From contig NZ_JADNLK010000014.1 in the NCBI RefSeq assembly GCF_015555905.1, forward strand, positions 1 to 64,000: a stretch of 64,000 bases of DNA, in the 5' to 3' direction. This DNA comes from Clostridium sp. D43t1_170807_H7. Its GTDB lineage: Bacteria > Bacillota > Clostridia > Clostridiales > Clostridiaceae. The notes beneath the pieces were generated by a model. It saw only the letters and a program-made list of their open reading frames with translations. It was not told the DNA's origin and did no database searches. Positions 44,171-53,130 of this stretch are shown here, piece by piece. The position numbers and the translations under genes are program-made. Positions within the stretch are counted from its first letter, which is position 1, and each line of letters opens with the position of its first letter.

Positions 44171-44212
44171 TTAAAATCTCAAGGATTCTTATGAATCCTT
44201 GAGATTTTATGT
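44171..44212 (+). terminator. Strong rho-independent terminator
   Basis: AAAATCTCAAGGATTC / GAATCCTTGAGATTTT, 16-bp perfect stem. Confidence 0.9.
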
Positions 44213-44413
44213 ATTAATGGTTTGTTTTAAATAACTTTTTAGTTTGCATATTATAAAGTAAACTAATAGTAAAGTTTTTAAAGTTTATTTTTAGTTTATA
44301 ATTTACTATTATTATAGAAATAAAATTTATTTATATAGATAATTTAATAAGTAAGTCTTAATTAAAAATAAATTTTATATATAAATTATATTAATACTAA
44401 AGGTAGGGATATT

Positions 44414-44557
44414 ATGATTAATATATTAGTTGTTGAAGATGATAAACATACGAGAAAACTATTAGAGACTATTTTAAAAAGAGAAGGTTATTCAGTTTTA
44501 AAGGAGGAAGATGGTATAAAAGCAATGGATGTATTAGATAATCATCATGTGGATTAG
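44414..44557 (+). pseudogene. Truncated OmpR-type response regulator
   Basis: ATG 44414 to TAG 44557: INILVVEDDKHTRKLLETIL, then REGYSVLKEEDGIKAMDVL and HHVD before the stop. This is the first half of a receiver domain, ending just before the phospho-acceptor Asp. The remainder and the DNA-binding domain are deleted. Sequence from 44558 to 44710 shows no further coding remains. Confidence 0.8.
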
Positions 44558-44723
44558 AGCATTTTATTGAAATATTACATGATGGATAGCTGATGTAATT
44601 CTTGTTATTAATATAAAGAATTTATGTTAGATATACTCATTTAATATGGATAATAATCTGAAAAAATAGTAAAATAGTATTAAAGGTTTTAGGGTATACC
44701 TAATATAAAAGTAGGTGAGTATT

Positions 44724-45485
44724 TTGAATGAATCAATTAAGGAATTGCTGAGATGGATTCTGAAATATTTAGTAATTATCGTAACTACTATAGCTTTAGT
44801 TCTAGCAGGAAATTTACTATTCATTGAAAGTCATAAAGTAATTTCTCAAAAAAAATCATTTATACTTTATACTATATCTTCAGAAAGTATGGCAGCTATT
44901 ATGGTACTTATTGCTTCGGTTATATGTATAATAATATTTAAACTTAATAGCAAATTTTTAAGTAAAAAGGTATCTTCTAAAAGTAAGGAGAAGTTAATAT
45001 ATGATAATATTAATTCTTACAGCTCTTTAGTTAGATGGACCATAAAAGTTGATAGGAAGATAAATAAGTTCTCAAAAAGTAATTTAATTAAAGTATTATA
45101 TATTGTTTTTGTAGTTGGAATTATTGTATTTAGTTATACTAACTATACTGCAGTAACAAATAATGAAATAATTCATAAAACAGTATTTTCGGATAAGGTA
45201 TATAATTATGATGATGTTGAAAGGTTAGAATTAGGTTTTACTAAGGGTCAAGAAAGTAATGTATACTATAATTTAGTAATGAGAGATGGTACTAAAATAA
45301 GCTTAATTGGAGGGTCTATTGAAGTAGTTAATGAAAGTTATGAAAATGTTATATATGAAATAGATAGTAAATTGCAAAGTTTAGGAAAAGATAAAGTAAT
45401 TGATGAGTTCTATATAGAAGATTTTAAAAATCAAGGCTATAGTCAAGATTATGTTGAAAGAGTACTAAGATTATTTGAAGAGTAA
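44724..45485 (+). CDS. Membrane protein of unknown function
   Basis: 253 residues from TTG 44724, chosen because AGGTGAG lies before it; an in-frame GTG at 44715 overlaps that site. Three helices: about 12-33 (YLVIIVTTIALVLAGNLLF), 47-66 (MAAIMVLIASVICIIIF) and 120-140 (VLYIVFVVGIIVFSY). A soluble C-terminal domain (about 145-253) has strands like YYNLVMRDGTKISLIGG and ends in a helical YSQDYVERVLRLFEE. No known domain. Single gene with its own terminator. Confidence 0.65.
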   Translation: MNESIKELLRWILKYLVIIVTTIALVLAGNLLFIESHKVISQKKSFILYTISSESMAAIMVLIASVICIIIFKLNSKFLSKKVSSKSKEKLIYDNINSYSSLVRWTIKVDRKINKFSKSNLIKVLYIVFVVGIIVFSYTNYTAVTNNEIIHKTVFSDKVYNYDDVERLELGFTKGQESNVYYNLVMRDGTKISLIGGSIEVVNESYENVIYEIDSKLQSLGKDKVIDEFYIEDFKNQGYSQDYVERVLRLFEE

Positions 45486-45520
45486 ATATCCACCAGGTAA
45501 GCTGGTGGATATTTATTTAT
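45482..45520 (+). terminator. Rho-independent terminator
   Basis: AAATATCCACCAG / CTGGTGGATATTT stem. Confidence 0.9.
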
Positions 45521-45629
45521 GTCTGAAAGCAATAATATTCAAATAGTAATATTAAATAATTAACCTGAATAAAATATGATATACAAAATAAAAGCTTTGT
45601 ATAATATAAGAGATGAAGGAAGGATTGCA

Positions 45630-46199
45630 ATGGATAATTTAGTATTCAACATATGTGAAAGAAGTGAAAAGGGAAGTAAAGTAAGAAAAAATGGAGAAAT
45701 CCCATGTATTGTTTATGGAGATAATCATCATAAGTCTTTAGCTGCCAAAATGACTAAAAAAGAAATGATTAGATTATTAAGATATCCTAAGAGTTCAATT
45801 GTATCTTTAAAATTAAATGGAAGTTTAAAGAAGTGCATAGTTAAAGAAATGCAGCAGGATCCCTTTGGAAAGATAATTCATATAGATTTTCAAAGTATAA
45901 ACAAAGGTGATATAGTTAAATTGAAGATTCCAGTAAATTTTGTTGGAGAAGAAGTCTTAGCATCTAAAAACTTATTATTAGAATCTTTTATTACAGATGT
46001 TGAATTACAAGGGGAAGCAGATAAATTTCCAGAAAATTTACTTGTAGATGTATCTAACTTAGAAGAGGGAAATCAAATTTTTATTAGAGATTTAGCTATA
46101 CCAAGTGAAATGGTATTAGAAAGTAATAGAGATTTAGCTATGGCTAAAATAAGTTATAATTCTAATAATAAAGAATCAGATGAAGAAACAACAGAATAA
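45630..46199 (+). CDS. ctc: Ribosomal protein bL25 / general stress protein Ctc
   Basis: 189 residues from ATG 45630 (GAAGGAAGG upstream; the in-frame ATG at 45576 has no site). N-terminal L25 domain (1-90) binds 5S rRNA: ERSEKGSKVRKNGEIPCIVY, then SSIVSLKL and MQQDPFGKIIHIDFQ. C-terminal TL5/Ctc domain (95-180) with KIPVNFVGEE and a final acidic tail. This is the long Ctc form used by many Firmicutes, often stress-induced. Terminator follows at 46245. Confidence 0.9.
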   Translation: MDNLVFNICERSEKGSKVRKNGEIPCIVYGDNHHKSLAAKMTKKEMIRLLRYPKSSIVSLKLNGSLKKCIVKEMQQDPFGKIIHIDFQSINKGDIVKLKIPVNFVGEEVLASKNLLLESFITDVELQGEADKFPENLLVDVSNLEEGNQIFIRDLAIPSEMVLESNRDLAMAKISYNSNNKESDEETTE

Positions 46200-46244
46200 G
46201 TAATTTTTATATAATTAATAAAAGTGATTATAGTATAAAATAAA

Positions 46245-46294
46245 TGAAAAAAGCTTCTATTAGAAATAATATATTTTTAATAGAAGCTTTTTTG
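46245..46294. terminator. Bidirectional terminator
   Basis: AAAAAAGCTTCTATTA / TAATAGAAGCTTTTTT, 16-bp stem. Its symmetry creates open frames on both strands that are not genes. Confidence 0.9.
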
Positions 46295-46313
46295 TATATT
46301 ATAAAAATAACTA

Positions 46314-46344
46314 TTGACTCTATAGTTACTATAGACTTTATCAT
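46314..46344 (+). promoter_or_regulatory. MerR-type promoter with perfect palindrome
   Basis: TTGACT (46314-46319), 19-bp spacer, TATCAT (46339-46344). The spacer contains CTATAG TTA CTATAG, a perfect dyad. It drives the MATE gene 32 bp on, and the MerR regulator at 47395. Confidence 0.85.
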
Positions 46345-46375
46345 GATTAAAGAAACAAAATATGGAGGTGTAATC

Positions 46376-47377
46376 ATGATAAGAGAATTTTTTAAATATG
46401 CAGTTCCTTCAGCTTTAGCCATGTTTGTTTCATCTCTATATACAATAATTGATGGAATTTTTGTTGGACAAGGCGTTGGAGATTCTGCATTAGCAGCAGT
46501 TAATATAGTTATGCCATTTACTATAATGCTATTTGGTATAGCAACTATGTTTGCTGTTGGTGGGGGAGACCTTGTATCTAAGAATATAGGAAGTAATAAT
46601 AAGGATAAAGCAATAAAAATATTTAGACAAGTATTTAAATTTTTACTAATTTTAAGTATAGGTATAAGTTTAATTTTTATAGTATTTTCAACACAAATAG
46701 TAAAAATACTAGGTGCTACAAATAACTTAGTTCCATTAGCTTCAACTTATTTAAAGTATTATAGTTTATTTTGTATTCCAAATTTAATAGGAATTGCCTT
46801 AAACAGTTTCGTTAGAAATGATGGTAGACCGAAACTTGCAATGATATCAACTTTATCAGGTGCAGTAACTAATATAGTTTTAGACTATATATTTATAGGA
46901 TTATCACTTGGTGTACAACCATTATTAAGTTATAATTATGGTGCTAAAAAATCAAAAAAAATGTTAAAATATTATTCTATAACAATGAAGGCATCAATTT
47001 TAATAAATATTATATTTATAAGTATATGTTTTTTATTTGGAAAAGATATGATATTGATTTTTACGTCTGATACTATAATTGCTAATATTGCATATATAGG
47101 GTTAAACGTAACAAATATTGCATTTATAATGGTAGGTTTTAATTTAATAAGTACAGTTTATTATCAGTCAATAAGTATGCCTAAGATTTCAAATATTTTC
47201 TGTGCTTTTAGAAGCGTTATACTACTTTCCATATCATTATTTATTTTAGCTAAATTATTTAAAATTAATGGTATATGGATTAGTTTATTTGTTTCTGAGC
47301 TATTAACTTTTATTATATTGAGGTATTCTGTTAATATAAAGTCGTATACTGTGAGGGCTATTGACAATGCAAATTAA
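46376..47377 (+). pseudogene. MATE-family efflux pump with large internal deletion
   Basis: 334 codons from ATG 46376 (GGAGGTG upstream); MATE proteins are about 450. The N-terminal half (FKYAVPSALAMFVSSLYTII, GRPKLAMIS, LDYIFIG) and the C-terminal half (LSLGVQPLLSYNYGAKKSKK onward) are each normal, but LDYIFIG is joined directly to LSLGVQPLL, where relatives have roughly 110 further residues (helices 6-8). The frame is kept. The protein has about nine helices and is unlikely to transport. The regulator downstream and the promoter are intact, so loss seems recent. Confidence 0.8.
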
Positions 47378-47394
47378 CTTAGGAGATTTTTAAT

Positions 47395-48210
47395 ATGGAA
47401 ACTTATTTTTCAGTTGGAGAAATATCTAAATTAACAAATGTTCCAATTCAAACATTGATATATTATGATAAAATGGGTCTACTTAAGCCTGCTTATATAA
47501 ATGAACAAAATAATTATAGATATTATTCAGTAAATCAATTTATAAAGATTGATTTATTAAAGCAGTGCAAAGTTATAGGATTATCACTAAAGGAAATAGA
47601 AGAGTTATTAAAAAATGAAATATCAGTAGATTCTATGTTGAAATTAATAGATCAACAGCGAAAAGTATTAGATAATAAGATACAAGAGCTTGAAAGTGTT
47701 AAATCATATATTAACTTTTTAGGTGATAGATTAAAAGAAACTAAGAAAATAGAAGAAAATAAAATATTTATTAAGTATAATGATGAAAGAATAGTTAAGA
47801 AGTATAAATGTATATTAAAAGATCAAGAAGATATAGAACTAAATCTAAGAAAGGTTTTACTTGAATCAGAAAAAGAGAATTGGATGTTAAATTCAGAATT
47901 AGTATTTGAAGCAGCATTAGATATATTAGAAAGAGAGAATAAGGTAGTTTATACTGCTATAATGCTTTATAAGCATGAAAATGTAAGTGAAGGAACAGAA
48001 AATGTAATATTAGAAAAGGGAAAATACCTTACTATGTATTATGATGATAGCTATAAAAATAATTTAAAATACTATAAAATGATGTTGGACCATATTAATA
48101 AGTACAATATAGAACCGATAGGTAATTTTAATGAATTTTCTATATTATCCAGGGTGAATTCTAAAGAGGATGAAAAGTCTATAATTCAACTTGAAATAAA
48201 AATTAAATAA
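47395..48210 (+). CDS. MerR-family regulator with C-terminal effector domain
   Basis: 271 residues; ATG 47395 follows TTAGGAG, 17 bp after the MATE stop. Winged helix VGEISKLTNVPIQTLIYYDK, then NYRYYS; coiled coil (about 78-120) ending LGDRLKETKK; a C-terminal domain (125-271) with YKCILKDQEDIELNLRKVL and MLYKHENVSEGTE that resembles GyrI-like ligand pockets in overall order but not in obvious motif. It should act at the 19-bp-spaced promoter at 46314 and control the MATE gene and itself. Confidence 0.85.
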   Translation: METYFSVGEISKLTNVPIQTLIYYDKMGLLKPAYINEQNNYRYYSVNQFIKIDLLKQCKVIGLSLKEIEELLKNEISVDSMLKLIDQQRKVLDNKIQELESVKSYINFLGDRLKETKKIEENKIFIKYNDERIVKKYKCILKDQEDIELNLRKVLLESEKENWMLNSELVFEAALDILERENKVVYTAIMLYKHENVSEGTENVILEKGKYLTMYYDDSYKNNLKYYKMMLDHINKYNIEPIGNFNEFSILSRVNSKEDEKSIIQLEIKIK

Positions 48211-48216
48211 AAAAGG

Positions 48217-48284
48217 TTAATTAAAACGAAAATCCTATAAGAAATACGTTTAAATAATTTCTTATGGAATTTTCGTTTTAATTT
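48217..48284. terminator. Long bidirectional terminator
   Basis: AATTAAAACGAAAAT at 48219 pairs with ATTTTCGTTTTAATT; the stem continues inwards with AAGAAAT / ATTTCTT. It separates convergent MerR and DUF4190 genes. Confidence 0.9.
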
Positions 48285-48290
48285 ACATGG

Positions 48291-48557
48291 TTACATTAGG
48301 AAAATAAGTATACAAACTGCATAGATAATATTTATTGCACCTAATATTATTCCTAAAATAGCTAATACTTTTCCTTTTTCTTGAGCTTTATATATTTGGG
48401 ACAAACCTATTGCTGAAAGAACAACAGCTACAATTCCAACAATTCCCCAGAAGTTTAAAAAGCAAGAGATAATACCTAGGATAAAACCTGCAATAGATAA
48501 ACTATTATAAGAACCGTTTGATTTTTGTAGTTGATTATTATTGTTATTTTCGCTCAA
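48291..48557 (-). CDS. DUF4190 domain small membrane protein
   Basis: 88 residues from TTG at 48557, with GGGGGT seven bases upstream; an ATG at 48572 lacks a site. After an Asn/Gln-rich N-terminus come two helices: SIAGFILGIISCFLNFWGIVG and the VLAILGIILGAINIIYAVC stretch, with GLSQI between. This alternation is the DUF4190 signature. Function unknown. Confidence 0.75.
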   Translation of the reverse strand: MSENNNNNQLQKSNGSYNSLSIAGFILGIISCFLNFWGIVGIVAVVLSAIGLSQIYKAQEKGKVLAILGIILGAINIIYAVCILIFLM

Positions 48558-48770
48558 ATTTAATACCCCCATTATTAATTAATAAATTATATGCTCAAAT
48601 AAATATAATATGATTATTATCTTTATCTTTAAATGTTTCTTATTTTAAAATATATAATTTTATATTAATATAATATTTTTATCAGCTTTTTATATTTTAT
48701 TGAGATATTGTTAATAATTTAATATAATGATGATAAATAAAAGCAATAAATAGGAAAGATGTGATTATAA

Positions 48771-49235
48771 TTGAACAATAAATTAAAAGTAGATCTAAGA
48801 GATGTAATAGAAGCTATAGAATTTGAAGGAGAATTATTACAACATTACTATAACAAAAATACAGGAGTTATAATGTATATAGAGGATAGTAGCTCTGCAA
48901 CTTACAAAGCTGATGATATACATAATTTAGATAATTTTGAAGAGTGGGAAAAGGAACTTATACTTTCACTTCATGATTTTAGAGAAAATCCAAGTGACTA
49001 TATTCAACTTCCATCTTATGATGATATTAATGAATATAGTATGATGATTGAATTTTGTAATAATATAGAAGATATAGAATTAAGGAATAAAATATTAAAT
49101 AGAAAAGATTCTTTTAGAGAGTTAAGGCAATCAATTGAAAATGAAGGTCTTATTAATAAGTGGTATGATTATAGAGAAGATGCTGAAAGAAAGTTAGCTA
49201 TTAAGTGGTGTAATGATAATAATATAGAGTATTAA
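48771..49235 (+). CDS. UPF0158 family protein
   Basis: 154 residues; TTG start at 48771 with GGAAAG some 12 bases upstream, the only start that gives the conserved N-terminus. Signature order: VDLRDVIEAIEFEGELLQHY, IMYIEDSS, LPSYDDINEYSMMIEFC, and a final NKWYDYREDAERKLAIKWC, all of UPF0158. Cytosolic, acidic. No biochemical function is established for the family. 21 bp before peptide deformylase, so probably cotranscribed with it. Confidence 0.8.
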   Translation: MNNKLKVDLRDVIEAIEFEGELLQHYYNKNTGVIMYIEDSSSATYKADDIHNLDNFEEWEKELILSLHDFRENPSDYIQLPSYDDINEYSMMIEFCNNIEDIELRNKILNRKDSFRELRQSIENEGLINKWYDYREDAERKLAIKWCNDNNIEY

Positions 49236-49256
49236 ATTTAGAAAGGTTGAAACAAA

Positions 49257-49667
49257 ATGATAAAACCAATTGTTAAAGATATAGTGTTTTTAAGTCAAAA
49301 ATCAGAGCCGGCTACTAAAGAAGATATAGCTATTATAGATGATTTGGTAGATACATTAAGGGCAAATTTAGAATATTGTGTTGGTATGGCTGCTAATATG
49401 ATAGGGGTTAAAAAACGTATACTAGTATTTACTATAGGTGATCTTATTATACCTATGATAAATCCGGTTATATTAAATAAAGAGAACAGTTATGATACTG
49501 AGGAATGTTGTTTATCATTAATTGGATTTAGAAAAACAACTAGATATGAAAAAATAGAAGTAGAATATTTAGATAGAAACTTTAATAAGCAAAGACAGAT
49601 ATTTAAAGGATTTACAGCACAAATAATCCAACATGAAATTGACCATTTTGAAGGAATAATAATCTAG
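49257..49667 (+). CDS. def: Peptide deformylase (variant motif 1)
   Basis: 136 residues; ATG 49257 follows GAAAGG. Metal-ligand motifs: motif 2 EECCLSL (Cys ligand in position of EGCLS) and motif 3 QHEIDHFEG (HExxH-type HEIDH). Motif 1 reads GMAANMIG instead of GLAAPQIG, so the usual Pro-Gln is replaced by Asn-Met. It removes formyl groups from nascent proteins. The variant suits a secondary deformylase; a standard copy is presumably elsewhere. Confidence 0.85.
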   Translation: MIKPIVKDIVFLSQKSEPATKEDIAIIDDLVDTLRANLEYCVGMAANMIGVKKRILVFTIGDLIIPMINPVILNKENSYDTEECCLSLIGFRKTTRYEKIEVEYLDRNFNKQRQIFKGFTAQIIQHEIDHFEGIII

Positions 49668-49794
49668 GTTATATTAGTGCATAAAAAATATTTATTGATT
49701 AGTTTGTGTTAAATATGTTGATGTATTGGAGTCAATATACTTAGATACTATAAAAGAAGTAAATTAAAAAATAATATTTATTGAGATAAAGAGG

Positions 49795-49838
49795 ATAAAC
49801 TTGAGAAATTATAAAAATTTCTTGAGTTTTTTTATTTA
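49795..49838 (+). terminator. Rho-independent terminator
   Basis: AAACTTGAGAAATT / AATTTCTTGAGTTT stem with seven T. Confidence 0.85.
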
Positions 49839-49869
49839 ATAAGTATAAATTCTAATAAGATACATTAAA

Positions 49870-50136
49870 GGTGTTAACATTAATATCAACTCAAATAATA
49901 GTAAAAAATTAAATTATTATTTCCATCTAACTAATAGTAAATTATTATCACTATTTTTACCTATTATAATTTTAATAGTTTGGTTTGTAATAGCAAAATT
50001 ACAGATTTTTTCAAGTGCTATACTACCTAATATAGGACAAGTTGTAGAGTCTTTTGTAAATCAATTAACTAGTGGGCAACTGATAAATGATATATTAATT
50101 TACCTTCAGCAATTCCTTCAATATTTGTTGGTTTAA
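49870..50136 (+). pseudogene. Sulfonate/taurine-type ABC permease, N-terminal remnant
   Basis: No start in place. The frame reads LLSLFLPIIILIVWFVIAKL (first helix), then SSAILPNIGQVVESF and SGQLINDILI, the beginning of SsuC/TauC-like permeases. Helices 2-4 are deleted; the next preserved piece is in another frame from 50103. Confidence 0.7.
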
Positions 50137-50729
50137 AACTAGGACTTGGAATATCATTAGATGGTAAAACAATATGCGGTCCAGATAAAGATAGAGCTAT
50201 GATTTTTCAAGAGCATAGGTTGTTTCCATGGTTAACTATAACAGATAATATATCATTAGGTTTAGATAAAAGTAATAAAGAAGAAAATGATAAATTAATT
50301 AGAGAGCATCTAAAAATGGTAAAATTAGAAGAGTTCGAAAATGCATATCCAAATCAATTGTCAGGAGGAATATCACAAAGAGCAGCAATTGCAAGAGCAT
50401 TAATAAATAATCCAAAAGTATTATTATTAGATGAACCTTTTGGAGCATTAGATGCTTTAACTAAAATTCAATTACAAAACGAAATTTTGAAAATTTGGTA
50501 AAGAGAAAAAACTACAATGATTATGGTTACTCATGATATTGAAGAAGCTATTTATTTAGCTGATAAAATAATAGTAATGTCTTCTAGACCAGGTAAAATA
50601 AAAGAAATTATAAATATAGACATTGGTAAATCAAGAGATAGAAGTAGTTATGATTTTGCAACTATTAAGAAACAAGTATATAAACACTTTTTTGATACTG
50701 AGGATATTTCAGTAGAATATACAATTTAA
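50103..50729 (+). pseudogene. Hybrid of ABC permease loop and SsuB/TauB-like ATPase, with in-frame TAA
   Basis: The frame opens with LPSAIPSIFVGLKLGLG, the conserved permease loop that contacts the ATPase, and is fused without interruption to SLDGKTICGPDKDRAMIFQ, ATPase sequence after Walker A. It continues FQEHRLFPWLTI (Q-loop), LSGGISQRAAIARAL (signature) and LLLDEPFGALD (Walker B), stops at TAA 50499-50501 and resumes with MVTHDIEEAIYLAD to 50729. The Walker A half of the ATPase and the C-terminal permease are gone. Closest to SsuB/TauB importers. Confidence 0.8.
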
Positions 50730-50869
50730 GAGAAGAGGAATTAAATAATGATTATACAATTAATTGACCAGAAAAACTGGAGGTTAATCTTATAAATTTT
50801 ATTAGTTTAAAATTTATAATTTTAGCCTCCTTATTTTATTTGAAAGGAGAAATAAAAGGGAACATATAT

Positions 50870-51169
50870 GCCATAAGTATATTTACGAGATATTAGCTTT
50901 GAACAGTATAAAATTAGATTAAGTTGAATTAATAAATACTACAGATGCTGAATCAGCGTTACAAGGTAATTCTGTAGATGCTGTAGTAACTACTGGTTGG
51001 AGTGAGGGATGATAATAAATTTGACTTTATTTCTTTAGATAGTACAGAAGATTCAATAAAAAAATTAGAAGAAAGTAAGGATTTTATGCTAAATAATCAT
51101 ATCATATCTAAAGATTTTGATATAAATTCATGGGTTGATAGATCTTTTTATGAAAAGGCAAATAAATAA
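50870..51169 (+). pseudogene. Substrate-binding protein remnant (SsuA/TauA-like)
   Basis: Fragments in shifting frames: INTTDAESALQGNSVDAVVT (the loop typical of periplasmic-binding SsuA/TauA proteins), then after a frameshift KFDFISLDSTEDSIKKLEES, and INSWVDRSFYEKANK to a stop. The signal peptide is missing. It completes a sulfonate-type ABC cassette with the two preceding remnants. Confidence 0.6.
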
Positions 51170-51182
51170 TGTATATTAAGGG

Positions 51183-52057
51183 AGGAATTAAAAATAGGTC
51201 ATCCAACTATTTATCCAACAGGAGTAACAGTATATAACAAGGAAAAGGCATGGGGAGGATATACCTTATTACAAGTAAATGATTTAGGCGCATTACTAAT
51301 AGATATGAATGGTAGAGAGGTCAATTATGGAAGGGGTTAAAAGGCTTTCCTAATAAACTTTTACTAGGTGGTTTTGTAATTGGAAGTACAGGAGAAAGGG
51401 TATGCAAGATATGCTTGATTTAATTCAAGTAGATTTAGAAGGTAAGATTGTTGGAAGTTTAATAAAACAGAGTATATAGAAGATAAAGGTGAAATACCAC
51501 AATGGATGGCAAGACAGCATCATGATTATCAAAGAGAAGGTAGTTCAGTTGGTTATTATTCACCTAATAGTGAACCACTTGTTGATAGAGGAAATACATT
51601 AATTTTATGTCATGAAAATATTATAAACAGTGAGATATCACAACAATTACTTTTAGATGATAAAATAATTGAAGTTAATTGGGAAGGTGAAATAATATGG
51701 CAATGGAAAGCTAATGAACATTTTAATGAGTTAGATTTTGATGAAGCTGCAAAAAATATTCTTTATAGAGATCCTAACATGAGACCAGCAGGTGGAGGAA
51801 TGGGTGATTGGCTTCATATAAATTCAGTGTCAACACTTGGACCAAACAAATGGTATGATAATAGTGATGAAAGGTTTAATCCAGAAAATATAATATGGGA
51901 TAGTCGTGAAGCCAATATAATAGCAATAATTGAAAAAAGCACAGGGAAAATAGTATGGAAATTAGGACAAAATTATAATGAAAATGAAGAATTAAGAAAA
52001 ATATGTAGTAGAGCTAAAAAATATACTACATATTTTTTTATATTAATATTTTGCTAA
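51183..52057 (+). pseudogene. Arylsulfotransferase (ASST family), frameshifted and truncated
   Basis: Pieces in order: GHPTIYPTGVTVYNKEKAW, LLQVNDLGALLIDMNG, a one-base loss near 51330 and another near 51460, then from about 51506 a long open part with ARQHHDYQREGSSVGYY, LSHE-like CHENI, GEIIWQWKANEHF and GGGMGDWLHINSV. These beta-propeller repeats and the catalytic His region (HDYQREG, DWLHIN) belong to aryl-sulfate sulfotransferases. It ends abruptly in hydrophobic nonsense at 52057. Placed next to a sulfonate ABC cassette, it suggests a former sulfur-ester utilisation cluster. Confidence 0.75.
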
Positions 52058-52127
52058 TTTATTTAACACTATTAGCACAACTGTGAAATTGCTTTCATAG
52101 TATGATAAATGAGAGGTGATGTATATA

Positions 52128-52907
52128 ATGTTACCAATACAAAGGAAAATAAGTTCTTTTAATTATTCAAGTAGAAATGGTAATAGTGTTAAGTATATAG
52201 TTCTTAATTATACTGGAAATAAGGGTGATACAGCTAAGAATAATGTTGATTATTTTTATGGTGGAGATAGAAGTTCAAGTGCACATTATTTTGTAGATGA
52301 TAATTCTATCTGGCAATCAGTAGAAGAATTTAATGCTGCTTGGTCTATTGGGGATGGTCATGGTATATATGGTATTACTAATCAAAATTCTATTTCCATA
52401 GAAATGTGTTGTAATTATAATGGTATTATATCTGAAACAACAGAGAATAATACATTAGAATTAGTTAAGTATTTACAAAACAGATATAACATTGCTAGCA
52501 GCAATGTTGTAAGACATTATGATACAAGTCGTAAGATATGTCCTAATTGGTCAGAAAATAATTGGAACAGATGGACTTCCTTTAAAAATAAATTAGAAGG
52601 TAAGTATGGTTATGATAAGGAGATGAACTATTCTATGTATGTATTCAGTAAGAATTGGTATCTAAAAAAGTATCCAGATGTAGCTAAGAGTCCAATCTAT
52701 AAGGATAACCCTTATAAACACTATGTTGATTATGGAAAGAAGGAAGGAAGATTACCATTGCCACCCATTCCAAAAGAATATAATGAAGGTGAGTATCTAG
52801 AGCTTAATCCTGATGTAGAAGCTGCAGTTAAAAAAGGCACCTTTGTATCTGGGGTGGATCATTATCTTCAATATGGATTTGATGAAAATAGAAAAGTTTG
52901 CAAATAA
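52128..52907 (+). CDS. N-acetylmuramoyl-L-alanine amidase (Amidase_2) with two C-terminal repeats
   Basis: 259 residues from ATG 52128 (GAGAGGTGAT upstream). Amidase_2 domain 15-160: YIVLNYTGNKGDTA at the place of the usual zinc His (here Asn-Tyr, so the first ligand looks altered), SAHYFVDD, and VVRHYDTSRKICPNW with the later His. The C-terminal part holds two related repeats of about 40 residues, WYLKKYPDVAK and EYLELNPDVEAAV, each ending in HY..YG...GR; these are cell-wall-binding type modules. No signal peptide, so release may be phage-like or by lysis. Confidence 0.75.
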   Translation: MLPIQRKISSFNYSSRNGNSVKYIVLNYTGNKGDTAKNNVDYFYGGDRSSSAHYFVDDNSIWQSVEEFNAAWSIGDGHGIYGITNQNSISIEMCCNYNGIISETTENNTLELVKYLQNRYNIASSNVVRHYDTSRKICPNWSENNWNRWTSFKNKLEGKYGYDKEMNYSMYVFSKNWYLKKYPDVAKSPIYKDNPYKHYVDYGKKEGRLPLPPIPKEYNEGEYLELNPDVEAAVKKGTFVSGVDHYLQYGFDENRKVCK

Positions 52908-52997
52908 ACTATTAAAATTGAATAATAAAAATGTTATTAAATATAAATGATAGTTTATATTATAAGCTTTTAAGAAAAAATCTAGCAGCTAGAAATA

Positions 52998-53034
52998 GAT
53001 TTTCCCTGTAGAATTTATTCTATGGGGATTTTTG
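52998..53034 (+). terminator. Probable terminator
   Basis: TTCCCTGTAGAA / TTCTATGGGGA stem (with G-T pairs) and T-run. Confidence 0.7.
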
Positions 53035-53130
53035 ATGTTTAAATATAAATGGAAAATAATAAATAAAAATGATAAAATTATTATAATGGTGTAAAATAAT
53101 TTATATTTAATGAAAGATTTGGAGGTAAAA

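Noticed and set aside
46228-46422. Minus-strand open frame of 64 codons
   Set aside because: It mirrors the perfect terminator hairpin and the MATE leader; no ribosome site and no protein-like character.
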